Source of the DNA: Niameybacter massiliensis
GTDB lineage: Bacteria > Bacillota > Clostridia > Lachnospirales > Cellulosilyticaceae
NCBI RefSeq assembly: GCF_001282685.1
Contig: NZ_LN875035.1
Location: forward strand, 2,528,001 to 2,592,000
Length of the DNA: 64,000 bases
Reading direction: 5' to 3'
Shown: positions 1-8,797 of the stretch, in pieces
Position numbering within the stretch: position 1 is the first letter of the stretch
How the letters are laid out: every line of letters starts with the position of its first letter
The notes under the pieces: generated by a model
The model's database searches: none
What the model saw: the letters and a program-made list of their open reading frames with translations, nothing else
Told to the model about the DNA's origin: nothing
Program-made: the position numbers and the translations under genes

Positions 1-1086
1 AAAGATTTGAAGTATTTTTCAAACTATAGAGCATCTGATTTTTATATTACCGATTGCTACCATATGCGCCTTGACTGTCAGGTTGAAATTGATCCTGAAC
101 AAGCAATGGTACGTGTTATACCTACATATAACTATGACAAAAACAAATATTATTATCTTACTATTAAGTATACCTTACGTAAGGAGCCACTCTACGTAGC
201 TTTTCGTATTACAGATGCTCATTTTGAAACCATTTCTTTTGCTAATAAGGCAGAATATGCAGATTTTATGAAAGAAGACCGACTTTCTACTAAAGAATCT
301 TTTCAGACTAAAAACAACTCTAATGAAAAATCTTTAGAAGATACCTTTGTTGTACCTCCTCGTGAGTACTTAGGTCCTCTACCTTTTAAATTTAACCTAT
401 TCTTTATGTGGCTTAATATTTTAGTTGTACTTATAGAAATTATACTTGAAATGACCATGATGGATACAGGTGTTACCAATGCAACCATGCCACTTGTCAT
501 TTTTCTCGTCCCACTAACTACTATTTTGCAACTTTTTGTTTATCTTAAACAAAAAAAGTCACCAGCTTATCAAGCTATAACGACATATAATAATGGCGTT
601 ACAGCTTTTAATGCCAGTGACTATCCTTTAGCACGAGATTATTTCCAAGAAGCCCTTACCTTCAATCCACATAATCTTGCTATTGAAAAAGGGCTTGAAC
701 TCTGTCAAAAATATACTACATCAATGAGTTTGTTAGATAAGGAAACCGTTTATTTTGAAAAGGCACATTTTAATTATAATCATACCTTTATTATTGTGTC
801 AGGTATTTTAAATTTTCTTCAAATTTTGATTGTCCATATTCTAGAACTTCAATGGCGTTTTAGTCAGTATATCTATGATTTTTTTATTATTACATTTATA
901 CTTCAGCTTATTGTTCTAATCATTCAATATACAAGTAAGAAGCAAAAATCTATTGCTACTTATAATGCGGGGATTTCATCGCTTCTAGCAAAAGACTTCA
1001 CCTTATCAAAAGAACTGCTACTTAAAAGTCATTCTCTTGATGGTAACAATCTACACACAATAAAAGCTTTAGAATATCTTACTTAA
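1..1086 (+). CDS. Membrane protein with duplicated TM-pair plus TPR-like module (5' end probably cut)
   Basis: I do not recognise a named family. The frame is open to the left edge; the first possible start inside is TTG at 7, with no visible ribosome site, so the true start is probably outside the window. The C-terminal two thirds hold the same unit twice: a pair of hydrophobic helices (about residues 130-177 and 257-308), each followed by a TPR-like repeat. The repeats share the pattern A-T-Y-N-G-spaced alanines, then a D-(Y/F)-x-L segment (about residues 190-235 and 318-357). The N-terminal about 110 residues are soluble and beta-rich looking. The stop overlaps by 4 bp the stop of the convergent oxidoreductase gene. 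A TPR scaffold at the membrane is plausible; the function is unknown. Confidence 0.7.
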   Translation, partial: KDLKYFSNYRASDFYITDCYHMRLDCQVEIDPEQAMVRVIPTYNYDKNKYYYLTIKYTLRKEPLYVAFRITDAHFETISFANKAEYADFMKEDRLSTKESFQTKNNSNEKSLEDTFVVPPREYLGPLPFKFNLFFMWLNILVVLIEIILEMTMMDTGVTNATMPLVIFLVPLTTILQLFVYLKQKKSPAYQAITTYNNGVTAFNASDYPLARDYFQEALTFNPHNLAIEKGLELCQKYTTSMSLLDKETVYFEKAHFNYNHTFIIVSGILNFLQILIVHILELQWRFSQYIYDFFIITFILQLIVLIIQYTSKKQKSIATYNAGISSLLAKDFTLSKELLLKSHSLDGNNLHTIKALEYLT

Positions 1087-2324
1087 AGTTGTTTTAAGTA
1101 GTCTTCCATAGTGAGGGCTACTTTTTTTGCATTAGCTACTGCCTCAACTACTGTACGTGCGCCAGTAACCACATCACCAGAAGCAAATACACCTTGTTTG
1201 GTTGTATGACCTGATTCATCTGTTACAATAAGGCCATATTTATTAACTTCTAGTCCTTTAGAAGTGCTCACAACGTTACTATTAGGCACTTGACTTACAG
1301 CAATGATAATACTATCTGCTTGTATGAGTTCATTTGAATCTTCCACACCTATAACACTCATGCGTCCCTCTTCATCTTCTACTCTTTGCGTAGCTTGAAC
1401 AATAAGTCCTTCATCTGTAATTTCTATAGGCGCTTTATAAGTTGCAAATAAGACCTCATCCTCCAATGCTTCTTTAATTTCTACTTTTGTAGCTGGCATA
1501 TCAGGGAAATCTTTTCTATAAACAATGGTTACTTCTTTAGCACCTTGGCGTTTGGCAGTACGGGCAGCATCCATGGCTACATTCCCCGCACCAATAACAA
1601 GAACTTTGTCACCTAAATGATAAGCTTCTGGAGACTTGAGATAGTTTACAGCATAGTGAACATGACCTAAAGTCTCTCCTTTTATATTTAACGTTTTAGG
1701 ATCCCATACACCTGTTCCAATAAATATAGCTTTATAACCATCTGCCATAAGTCTATCTAAGGTAATAACAGGACCTATTAAAGTGTTGTAACGAATTTTC
1801 ACATTAAGTGCTAATAAACGCTTTTGAATTTGTTCTAATAATGCACTTGGTAATCTAAATTTAGGAATACCATAGCGTATCATACCCCCAATTTCATCAT
1901 TCATTTCAAATAACGTTACTTCATAGCCTTTTTCTGCAAGCATACAAGCCACTGTAATCCCAGCTGGACCTGCTCCAACTACTGCTACCTTTTCACCATT
2001 AGATGGTACACTCTCCCATTTATCTTTGGCTAAGTAAAGACCTGATAAATAGCGCTCTAATTCATAGAACTGAATAGGTTCACCTTTAATCCCTTTAATA
2101 CAATTACCATAACACTGCTTCTCATGTGGGCATACAATGGCACAGATCGCTGATAATGGATTGTTAGCAAAAAGTATTTCACCTGCTTTTTCTATTTCTC
2201 CGGCTTGGAAAAGTCTTATAATATCTGGAATAGGCGTGCTAATTGGGCAATGCTTTTGGCATCTTGCATTTTTACAGCCTAAACATCTATTCATTTCTTG
2301 TTGTATATCTTGATTCATTTGCAT
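1083..2324 (-). CDS. GltD-like NAD(P)H/FAD oxidoreductase with N-terminal Fe-S domain
   Basis: This belongs to the glutamate synthase small-subunit family (GltD / SudA / NfnB type), which moves electrons between NAD(P)H, FAD and Fe-S clusters. The N-terminal Fer4_20-type domain shows two cysteine groups, C14-C17-C22-C26 and C61-C65-C71-C75. An FAD-binding GAGPAG motif follows near residue 117, and a second Rossmann motif for the nicotinamide nucleotide (GAGNVAMDAART) near residue 245. At 413 residues it is slightly shorter than typical GltD. No large subunit (GltB) lies next to it, so it may work as a stand-alone NADPH dehydrogenase or with an unlinked partner. The start follows AAGGAGG at good spacing. 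The trxB-like gene lies 73 bp upstream on the same strand. Confidence 0.85.
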   Translation of the reverse strand: MQMNQDIQQEMNRCLGCKNARCQKHCPISTPIPDIIRLFQAGEIEKAGEILFANNPLSAICAIVCPHEKQCYGNCIKGIKGEPIQFYELERYLSGLYLAKDKWESVPSNGEKVAVVGAGPAGITVACMLAEKGYEVTLFEMNDEIGGMIRYGIPKFRLPSALLEQIQKRLLALNVKIRYNTLIGPVITLDRLMADGYKAIFIGTGVWDPKTLNIKGETLGHVHYAVNYLKSPEAYHLGDKVLVIGAGNVAMDAARTAKRQGAKEVTIVYRKDFPDMPATKVEIKEALEDEVLFATYKAPIEITDEGLIVQATQRVEDEEGRMSVIGVEDSNELIQADSIIIAVSQVPNSNVVSTSKGLEVNKYGLIVTDESGHTTKQGVFASGDVVTGARTVVEAVANAKKVALTMEDYLKQL

Positions 2325-2397
2325 AATTTCCTCCTTGCTTAAATTGTCACAAAAAGATACAAAGATGGGAGTGTTTTACAACACCCCCTTCTATACT

Positions 2398-2628
2398 TTA
2401 TAAGTTTTTTAATGCTTCGTCAATTTGATGTTTGTCAAATCCAATAATTACTTTATCATTAATTGTTGTCACTGGTACTGATCTTTGACCTGAAACTTGT
2501 AATACAACGTCACGTTCTTCTTTAGCATCAGCTACAGTTACCACTTCATAAGGGATACCTTTTGAATCTAAATATTTTTTAACTTTTTGACAAGGACCAC
2601 ACCATTGTACAGAATAAACTTTTACCAT
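2398..2628 (-). CDS. Possible internally initiated glutaredoxin-like protein (tail of the trxB fusion)
   Basis: Inside the fused reductase gene, an AAAGGAG sequence (2638-2644 on the minus strand) stands 9 bases before an in-frame ATG (2626-2628). Translation from there gives a 76-residue stand-alone glutaredoxin-like protein with WCGPC near its N-terminus, the right size for NrdH-type redoxins. The ATG is embedded in TAATG, the classic stop-start overlap of coupled genes, but here the TAA is out of frame with the reductase. This looks like an ancestral two-gene arrangement converted to a fusion by a frame change, possibly still making both products. A sequencing frameshift is the dull alternative. 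Confidence 0.45.
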   Translation of the reverse strand: MVKVYSVQWCGPCQKVKKYLDSKGIPYEVVTVADAKEERDVVLQVSGQRSVPVTTINDKVIIGFDKHQIDEALKNL

Positions 2629-3570
2629 TACGCATTTCTCCTTTTTCGCTACAATATATTTTTCAGCTTTAAGTGCTGCTATCGTTCCATCGGCTACAGC
2701 TGTTGAAACCTGTCTAAATTCTTTTTGACGTACGTCTCCAGCTGCATAAACACCTTTTACATTGGTCTGCATACTTTCATCTGTAATAATATAACCCGAT
2801 TGATCTAAACTAATATTTCCTTTAAAGAGATCCGTCTTCGGTTCTGTTCCTATATATCCAAAAACTGCTTTAATAGGTAATGTACTTTCTTTGCCTGTTT
2901 GTGTATTTCTTATGATAGCACGTTCTACAAATTCATCACCTTCTACATTTACCAAATCATGATTATAAAGAATCTCTATATTGGCTACTTGCTCTACTTC
3001 ATTGATAACTTTTGCTTCAGCATGGAAGCTGTCATATCTTCTAATGATTATCACTTTCTTTGCTAGTCTAGCGAGATACATGGCTTCTTCTAAAGCTGCG
3101 CTCCCACCACCTACAACAGCTATTTCTTCATCTGCATAGTTGGCACCATCACAGACCGCACAGTAATGAACCCCTTTACCTAAATACTTACTTTCATTAG
3201 AAATAGGTAATTTCTTAGGACTTGCCCCTGTTGCGATAATAACTGCTTTAGGTTTATAAATATAGTCGCCTGTTTCAATAATTTTCTCTTGGTCAGAGAA
3301 AGAAACACTTTCGATAAAATCAAATTCATCAATAATGGCACCTTCACCTGTTGCTTGAGCTTCCATTTTATCTGCCAGTTCCATTCCTGTAATATTATCA
3401 AATCCAGGATAGTTTTCTATTGTATAGCTGGATCTCATTTGTCCACCAATAATATCATTTTCTAATATTAATGTCTCTACATTGGCACGTGTAGCATAAA
3501 TTCCTGCTGTTAATCCTGCGGGTCCTGCTCCAATAACAATGAGGTCTATTTGTTTTTCTTCTTTATTCAT
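2398..3570 (-). CDS. trxB: Thioredoxin reductase fused to a C-terminal glutaredoxin-like domain
   Basis: An FAD- and NADPH-dependent thioredoxin reductase occupies residues 1 to about 310: FAD motif GAGPAG at 14-19, redox CAVC at 137-140, NADPH motif GGGSAA near 154, and a second FAD motif (GDVRQ) near 290. Residues 315-390 form a NrdH/glutaredoxin-like domain with active site WCGPC at 323-327 and a cis-proline segment (SVPVTT). A normal TrxB ends at about 310, so the extra domain is a fusion; the reductase could pass electrons directly to its own tail. The start has GGAAGGAG upstream. An internal ribosome site and ATG precede the tail domain (separate entry). A minus-strand promoter, TTCCTA-N17-TATAAT, lies at 3621-3649. 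Confidence 0.9.
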   Translation of the reverse strand: MNKEEKQIDLIVIGAGPAGLTAGIYATRANVETLILENDIIGGQMRSSYTIENYPGFDNITGMELADKMEAQATGEGAIIDEFDFIESVSFSDQEKIIETGDYIYKPKAVIIATGASPKKLPISNESKYLGKGVHYCAVCDGANYADEEIAVVGGGSAALEEAMYLARLAKKVIIIRRYDSFHAEAKVINEVEQVANIEILYNHDLVNVEGDEFVERAIIRNTQTGKESTLPIKAVFGYIGTEPKTDLFKGNISLDQSGYIITDESMQTNVKGVYAAGDVRQKEFRQVSTAVADGTIAALKAEKYIVAKKEKCVMVKVYSVQWCGPCQKVKKYLDSKGIPYEVVTVADAKEERDVVLQVSGQRSVPVTTINDKVIIGFDKHQIDEALKNL

Positions 3571-3620
3571 TACTATACTCCTTCCATCGTATGAAGGTTG
3601 TTTTTACTCCCTATGTAATT

Positions 3621-3649
3621 ATTATATACTAATAATTATTAATTAGGAA
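3621..3649 (-). promoter_or_regulatory. Candidate promoter of the trxB fusion gene
   Basis: On the minus strand TTCCTA (3649-3644), a 17-bp spacer and a perfect TATAAT (3626-3621) lie about 50 bp upstream of the start codon. The -35 matches consensus at 4 of 6 bases. Confidence 0.45.
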
Positions 3650-3758
3650 GCTATAAATAAAAAAATAATATTTTCACCTCACGTTCACTTAGATATCACA
3701 TTACTACATTATTATATTGGAGTATTAATTATACTATTTTATTTGAAAGGAGCTAAAA

Positions 3759-4184
3759 ATGAGTTTAACTATTCAAGCATCAACTGTTTCTATCAATCAA
3801 ACAACCGGTGACTTAGCAAAATCTATGCAAGCTACAAGTCAGTCCACTTCTTCCTCTAGCTCTGGCACCCTCAATCTAAAAAATACAAATGCTGCTACTG
3901 TACAAATTAGTGATGCAGCAAAACTATTAGCCCAGCAAGCGCTAGAAGAAGCTGCTACAACCTCAGATACTGAAGCTTTATCTGACACTACTAAACTCCT
4001 TGTAGAATCTGCTGAAACAGAAGAAGATGACGACACTACATCTTCCTCATCTATACAAAATCTCGCTTCCCTAACAGCACAACAGTTACAGCAACTAGCT
4101 AGTGAAGGTACCATTTCAGCATCTGAACTTGCAACAGAACTTGCAAAACGTGAACTCGGCTCCGAAATTGACTTACTAGCATGA
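3759..4184 (+). CDS. Small Ser/Thr/Ala-rich protein of unknown function
   Basis: The product is 141 residues, unrecognised. It starts after GAAAGGAG at good spacing and ends directly at a strong terminator, so it looks like a real monocistronic gene. It is rich in Ser, Thr, Ala and Gln, with a serine run near residue 30, a motif ISDAAKLLAQQA near 50, an acidic run (EEDDD) near 88 and a C-terminal helix-forming part. It has no signal peptide, membrane helix or cysteine. The low-complexity N-terminus followed by helical amphipathic stretches resembles small secreted or flagellum-associated adaptor proteins, but I cannot assign a function. Confidence 0.7.
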   Translation: MSLTIQASTVSINQTTGDLAKSMQATSQSTSSSSSGTLNLKNTNAATVQISDAAKLLAQQALEEAATTSDTEALSDTTKLLVESAETEEDDDTTSSSSIQNLASLTAQQLQQLASEGTISASELATELAKRELGSEIDLLA

Positions 4185-4185
4185 C

Positions 4186-4234
4186 AAAATAGAAAAACAC
4201 TTTCAGGCCCCTCCTGAAAGTGTTTTTCTATTTT
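4186..4234. terminator. Bidirectional intrinsic terminator
   Basis: A perfect 22-bp stem (4186-4207 with 4213-4234) and a 5-base loop separate two convergent genes. A-rich and T-rich flanks give a U-tract in both directions. The stop codon of the leftward gene lies inside the stem. Confidence 0.9.
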
Positions 4235-4581
4235 CTATTATTCCCACAATAAGGACAACAAATAAAATCCTCTTCTAAAATTCTACCACATGTTGCACAA
4301 CGTACCGGTCCTTTTTCCATGACTTCAACTTGTACTTGATCTGGCATAATCCCCGCATGTAACATGGCAATAGCATCTTCTTCTGATACAGCCATCATAG
4401 CTCCACAACTATGTCGCAAGAAATATCTTGTATGCCACTTAAATACAGGGATGAAGAAAAGCCTTAGACACTGATAGGTCTTAATCAGTTCTAGGTCACC
4501 ATTATGATGGCAACTTCTACAAGTACCAACTAAAAGCTTTAACACTTTAAGACCAGGCATTATGTCAATAATAAAAAACAT
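4228..4581 (-). CDS. Small zinc-ribbon protein
   Basis: The product has 117 residues and several metal-type cysteine pairs: CRSC at about 21-24, a HSC around 58, CATC at about 95-98 and CCPYC near the C-terminus. This resembles the zinc-ribbon family with an N-terminal CxxC, a beta-rich middle (conserved FFIPVFKWHTRYF region) and a C-terminal double CxxC rubredoxin-like knuckle. The function is unknown. It faces the Ser-rich gene and shares its terminator. A promoter is not obvious in the 150 bp upstream, which also contains the terminator of the glycerate kinase gene. Confidence 0.7.
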   Translation of the reverse strand: MFFIIDIMPGLKVLKLLVGTCRSCHHNGDLELIKTYQCLRLFFIPVFKWHTRYFLRHSCGAMMAVSEEDAIAMLHAGIMPDQVQVEVMEKGPVRCATCGRILEEDFICCPYCGNNRK

Positions 4582-4679
4582 AGTTTTATGCCTCCTATTT
4601 TCTCTGCTTTTTTTATTATAGCATACTTCTATTTTTTATAGTGTCTATACTTTATTAGATCCCTCATTACTTTTTTATT

Positions 4680-4738
4680 AAAGATAAAAGAAAAAGTTCA
4701 ATACCCTATACGAGCATTGAACTTTTTCTTTTATCTTT
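4680..4738 (-). terminator. Intrinsic terminator after the glycerate kinase gene
   Basis: A perfect 23-bp inverted repeat (4680-4702 with 4716-4738) with a 13-base loop overlaps the stop codon of the glycerate kinase gene. The arms are A/T rich and give a U-rich tail on the leftward transcript. Confidence 0.85.
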
Positions 4739-5855
4739 CTATCACTTTCATAACATTCTTCATCATAAAATAGAGATTCTCTACAGACTGATACCTTGCT
4801 TCTTCAAAAGGAATGGGTGCACGATTAATACTAAATATGGCTGTTACACCTTCATCATAAATAGGTTCAATCCCTTCTCCTATAGCCCCTACTAATACCA
4901 TTACAGGAACACCTTTTGATTTGGCACGTTTGGCTACACCCATAACTACTTTACCACTTAAACTTTGAGCATCTATCTTACCTTCTCCTGTGAAGACAAG
5001 ATCAGTGCCTTCTAGCAATTCTTCAAATCCAACTACATCTAGTACAGTCTCTATTCCCATTTGAAGTTTACTGCCTAGGAAAGCCACCATGCCTGCTCCC
5101 ATACCACCAGCTGCACCTGCACCTTTTAATACAGATACGTCTATTTTCAAAGCGTTTTGAATTACTTCTTGTAAGTGACGTAATCCGTTGTCTAATACCT
5201 CTACCATCTTTTCGTCCGCACCTTTTTGAGGACCAAAGATATAAGCTGCACCTTGCTTTCCATAGAGCGGATTATCAATATCACACATGGTAATGATTTC
5301 TATACCTTTAAGTTTTTCTCTACACGTTTCTATATCTATTCGTACAATGTCTTTTAATGTACCTCCTGTAGGGATAAATGTCTCCCCTTCAGTATTATAA
5401 AACCTTGCGCCTAATGCAGCTGCAGCGCCTACTCCACCATCATTAGTGCAGCTTCCACCAAGCCCTACAATGAGCTTTTTCGCACCCTTTTCTATAGCAT
5501 CAAGCATTAATTCACCCACACCATAAGTAGTCGTTAGCATAGGATCCTCTCTGCCTTCTACTAATGGCAATCCACTACAAGCTGCCATTTCAACAACCGC
5601 AGTATCCTGTTCTAACCTTCCGTAAAAAGCCTCCATCTCTTCAAAAAAAGGCCCTGTGACTTTACAATATACCTTTTCTCCTCGAAGTGCCTTCAAGAAA
5701 GCCTCAACACTTCCTTCTCCACCATCTGCCACTGGAATGGTTATGACTTCAATAGCCGAATTGATTTCATGTATCGCCGACTCCATTGTTCTACACACTT
5801 CACTGGAGCTCATAGTCCCTTTAAAGGAATCTGGTATCACGATCACTCTCTTCAT
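4731..5855 (-). CDS. glxK: Glycerate kinase (type II, GlxK/GarK family)
   Basis: It phosphorylates D-glycerate with ATP, feeding the lower glycolytic pathway. The family is recognised from the N-terminal PDSFKGTMSS motif, a DGGEGS segment near residue 48, GGSCTNDGG in the middle and GEGKIDAQSLSGK toward the C-terminus, all typical of the two-domain glycerate kinases of about 375-380 residues. The ATG at 5855 is preferred over a GTG nine bases upstream, because the GTG is part of the AAGGTG ribosome site. The gene lies downstream of the GntP-type permease and CdaR-type regulator genes, as in enterobacterial glucarate/glycerate clusters. The expected role is intracellular use of imported D-glycerate. 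Confidence 0.92.
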   Translation of the reverse strand: MKRVIVIPDSFKGTMSSSEVCRTMESAIHEINSAIEVITIPVADGGEGSVEAFLKALRGEKVYCKVTGPFFEEMEAFYGRLEQDTAVVEMAACSGLPLVEGREDPMLTTTYGVGELMLDAIEKGAKKLIVGLGGSCTNDGGVGAAAALGARFYNTEGETFIPTGGTLKDIVRIDIETCREKLKGIEIITMCDIDNPLYGKQGAAYIFGPQKGADEKMVEVLDNGLRHLQEVIQNALKIDVSVLKGAGAAGGMGAGMVAFLGSKLQMGIETVLDVVGFEELLEGTDLVFTGEGKIDAQSLSGKVVMGVAKRAKSKGVPVMVLVGAIGEGIEPIYDEGVTAIFSINRAPIPFEEARYQSVENLYFMMKNVMKVIER

Positions 5856-6025
5856 AGGTCTCACCTTCTTTTAGTCAAAATTTTGTCTTTTCATTTTCAA
5901 ATTATTCTCATCATACCTAAACTTCACTCATTATTTTATTAGAATCTCTTTGTTACCTTCTCTAAACCTTGTTGCCAATCTTATCCTAATGAATATACAA
6001 AGCACCTATTCATTAGCTGATCACT

Positions 6026-7405
6026 TTAAACTAAAAATAGAGATAGGATAAAGATAAAAATCATAGATACAATACCCATAATCAATGTGGTGATTGTATG
6101 TGTTTTGTACCCCTCTTGTGGTTTCATACCACCAAAGTTAGTAACTACCCAGAAGTAACTATCATTTGCATGGGATACAGTCATAGCACCTGCTCCTATT
6201 GCCATAACAGTAAGTGCTGCTGCAACTGGTGTTGTAAGTCCAAGTGCTGCCATCATTGTACCTGATTCTGCAAAAGAACCCATAATGGCCGCTGTCGTTG
6301 TTATAGACACAGTAGAAGAACCTTGTGCTGTCTTTAGAATGGCTGCAATTAAAAATGGGAAGAAAATACCTACTGAAGATAAGAAGGCTGCATTTTCTGT
6401 GATATAATCCACAAATCCTGCTGTTGTAATGACTTTACCAAGTACACCACCTGCTGCTGTTACAAACAAAATAGGTCCTACTACTTTAAGTGTTTCATTG
6501 GTCAAACCATTAAATTCGCTCATTTGCTTACGGCTTGCAAGTAAACCAATTGCAAATAAAAGCCCTGCGGTTAAAGCAATAAGTGGATTCCCAAGGAAGG
6601 TACAAAGACTCATAGCCATCCCTTCAAATTTAAGTACAGATGCAACTGAGCCTAATGCCATAAGTAAGATAGGAACAAGGATAGGTGCAAGTGCCATAAA
6701 GCCACTTGGCAGTTTGCCGTATTCTGCTACTAATTGTTCATAAGTTTTAGCAAGTTGTTGGTCCGCTTCACGGTCTTCATCTGAACGCACCTTTTTACCA
6801 ATGAATTTAGCATAGAAATATGCTGCTACAAGTGCCGGGATAGATACAAGTACACCAAGTCCAATAACAAGTAATAAGTTATCGCCTACACCTACAGAAC
6901 CTGCCGCTGCAATAGGTCCTGGTGTAGGTGGAATGAACACGTGAGAAACATATAATCCTGCTGCAAGTGCCACCGTCATAGCTACGCTAGAAGCTTGTGT
7001 ACGTTTTCTCATTGCTTTACGAATAGGGTCTAAAATAACAAATCCACTATCACAAAATACTGGAATAGATACAACCCATCCCATAATGAGAATGGCCAGT
7101 TCTGGACGCTTCTTACCTACTACTTTTACGACCATATCTGCAAGTTTCACAGCTGCTCCGGTCTTTTCTAAAACAATACCAATTAATGCTCCTAAAATAA
7201 TAACAATACCAATACTGGTAAATATGCCACTAAATCCAGATCCAATGGTCTTTGGCAGCTCTTCTAGCGGAATACCTACTACTATTCCAAGTAAAAGAGC
7301 TACACCCATAATTGCTAAAAATGGATGTACCTTAAACTTAGAAATAGCCAAAATCATAATAATAACTGCAACTACAAACGTAATAATAAGTGGTATACCT
7401 GTCAT
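6026..7405 (-). CDS. GntP-family gluconate/glycerate:H+ symporter
   Basis: An integral membrane permease of 459 residues with about 12 hydrophobic helices and the GntP-family signatures near MGWVVSIPVFCDSGF, AAGLYVSHVFIPPTPGPIAAA, QGSSTVSITTTAAIMG and SHANDSYFWV. The ATG at 7405 is chosen because GGGGGAAG stands just before it; an upstream in-frame extension of 27 codons lacks a ribosome site. The family imports gluconate, idonate or related acids. The neighbouring glycerate kinase and CdaR-like regulator make D-glycerate the likely substrate (inference). Two TATAAT hexamers on the minus strand (7443-7448 and 7517-7522) lack a good -35, which fits activator-dependent expression. Confidence 0.9.
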   Translation of the reverse strand: MTGIPLIITFVVAVIIMILAISKFKVHPFLAIMGVALLLGIVVGIPLEELPKTIGSGFSGIFTSIGIVIILGALIGIVLEKTGAAVKLADMVVKVVGKKRPELAILIMGWVVSIPVFCDSGFVILDPIRKAMRKRTQASSVAMTVALAAGLYVSHVFIPPTPGPIAAAGSVGVGDNLLLVIGLGVLVSIPALVAAYFYAKFIGKKVRSDEDREADQQLAKTYEQLVAEYGKLPSGFMALAPILVPILLMALGSVASVLKFEGMAMSLCTFLGNPLIALTAGLLFAIGLLASRKQMSEFNGLTNETLKVVGPILFVTAAGGVLGKVITTAGFVDYITENAAFLSSVGIFFPFLIAAILKTAQGSSTVSITTTAAIMGSFAESGTMMAALGLTTPVAAALTVMAIGAGAMTVSHANDSYFWVVTNFGGMKPQEGYKTHTITTLIMGIVSMIFIFILSLFLV

Positions 7406-7469
7406 ACTACTTCCCCCTTTATTTGTATATTGTGTTGTTATTATTATAGAACATACATCATTATTCGTA

Positions 7470-7487
7470 TATGTTACACAAAACATA
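7470..7487. promoter_or_regulatory. Small inverted repeat upstream of the permease, candidate CdaR site
   Basis: TATGTT and AACATA are separated by 6 bases, about 22 bp upstream of a minus-strand TATAAT at 7443-7448 that has no matching -35. The position suits an activator. This is inference only. Confidence 0.25.
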
Positions 7488-7537
7488 AACTATCATTCAT
7501 TTTTGTGTCCTATAACATTATATAATAGTCATATTTT

Positions 7538-8689
7538 TTATTTCTTTATTTGTCTAAAAAATACATTAGCCATATAAAGAGTAGGAATATCTTTCAAGTC
7601 TCTTGGATTGTGTCCTGTTTTTTCAAAAATACGATTAAGTTTATACTGTAACGTGTTTTTATGCATAAAAAGTCTTTCCGAGGCTAATGTAATAGATCCA
7701 TTACAGTTAATCAACATTTCAACAAGCTCAAGCATCTCCTTTACTTCACTATCTGATATACCTTTAAAAACTTTATTAATATATTCTTCTTTTAGGACTT
7801 TGGGAATTTCTCCTGTAAAAAGTTCTACTGTCATTTCTTCATAGAGTTTAATAGGATTTTGGCTATCTAATTTAGCTGCACCTAATGCTTTTTTGGCACA
7901 GGTATAGGCTAAGTACATACTTGTCCAATCTCCTTGTATTTTATCAATACCTATGGCTAATCTAACTTCGTATGTAGTCTTAATCCAATTTTCTAATGCT
8001 TTTGCAAAGTTTACCATCTCTTCATCAGACCTTGTTACGACAAACCCAATCAACTTATTTCTTGATCTTAAAAACAAATTGCCCTGCCTTTCTTCTTCTA
8101 CCCAACTTTTCATTTTTTTCTCTAAATGATTTAAAAAGATTTGGTCTTTTGCTCCATGTCCTTTTTCACTATCTAATAAAGGTGTCATAATGAGGATACG
8201 TCTTGGAATGATAATATCAATACCTATCGCTTCTCCCCTATCTATAAATGCCTTATCATAGGCCACATTTCCATCAAAAAGCCATTCCTCTAAATAACGA
8301 GAGCGAATTTTCTCATTTTCTTCTTTGATTTGTTTTCTTTGGGCTTCTACTACTAAAATCTCCGTCATCTTTTTAATAATTTGCCCATATATTTCGACCT
8401 GTTCTCGGTCTCCTGTTATACCAATAACACCTATTATTTCATCCTCTACTACAATAGGTAAATTAATCCCCTTCTTAGCACCTCTATAATCATCATCTTC
8501 TTCTATAATCAGGCAATTTAATTTCTCATGAATAATCACTTGAGCCCCTTCATGAAAATTCCCTATACGTTCTTCATCTGTACTAGCAACAATATAACCT
8601 AAATGATCCATTACATTAACATGTTGATGAATGAGTTCACTAATCTCCTTTGCAATGTGCATAGCAATATGTTTAGATAGCTTGATCAT
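7538..8689 (-). CDS. cdaR: CdaR/PucR-type sugar diacid regulator
   Basis: A transcription factor of 383 residues. The N-terminal part (1 to about 135) is a putative sugar-diacid recognition domain (typical MDHLGYIVASTD and GINLPIVVEDEIIGVIGITG segments). The C-terminal part carries the PucR/CdaR-type helix-turn-helix, with the signature FMHKNTLQYKLNRIFEKTG at about 342-360. In Escherichia coli CdaR activates the glucarate/galactarate/glycerate genes. Here it lies immediately upstream of the permease and kinase genes on the same strand, so it most likely activates the D-glycerate module. The 132-bp gap to the permease start holds promoter-like -10 boxes but no terminator. Confidence 0.88.
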   Translation of the reverse strand: MIKLSKHIAMHIAKEISELIHQHVNVMDHLGYIVASTDEERIGNFHEGAQVIIHEKLNCLIIEEDDDYRGAKKGINLPIVVEDEIIGVIGITGDREQVEIYGQIIKKMTEILVVEAQRKQIKEENEKIRSRYLEEWLFDGNVAYDKAFIDRGEAIGIDIIIPRRILIMTPLLDSEKGHGAKDQIFLNHLEKKMKSWVEEERQGNLFLRSRNKLIGFVVTRSDEEMVNFAKALENWIKTTYEVRLAIGIDKIQGDWTSMYLAYTCAKKALGAAKLDSQNPIKLYEEMTVELFTGEIPKVLKEEYINKVFKGISDSEVKEMLELVEMLINCNGSITLASERLFMHKNTLQYKLNRIFEKTGHNPRDLKDIPTLYMANVFFRQIKK

Positions 8690-8730
8690 CTACTTTCCCC
8701 CTACACCTTGAAATATTTTATAAACGAAAA

Positions 8731-8753
8731 CACTTTCATATGCCATGAAAGTG
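8731..8753. repeat. Hairpin-forming inverted repeat in a divergent promoter region
   Basis: CACTTTCAT and ATGAAAGTG (9-bp stem, 5-base loop) lie in the 5' leader of the CdaR-type gene. No gene ends here, so a terminator is unlikely unless it attenuates cdaR. Confidence 0.4.
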
Positions 8754-8797
8754 CTCTAATCAAAATGTATCAAAATCTCATCAATCTGTATTATTTT

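Noticed and set aside
5856-5864. GTG start for the glycerate kinase gene
   Set aside because: The GTG is part of the AAGGTG ribosome site; the ATG at 5855 is correctly spaced behind it.
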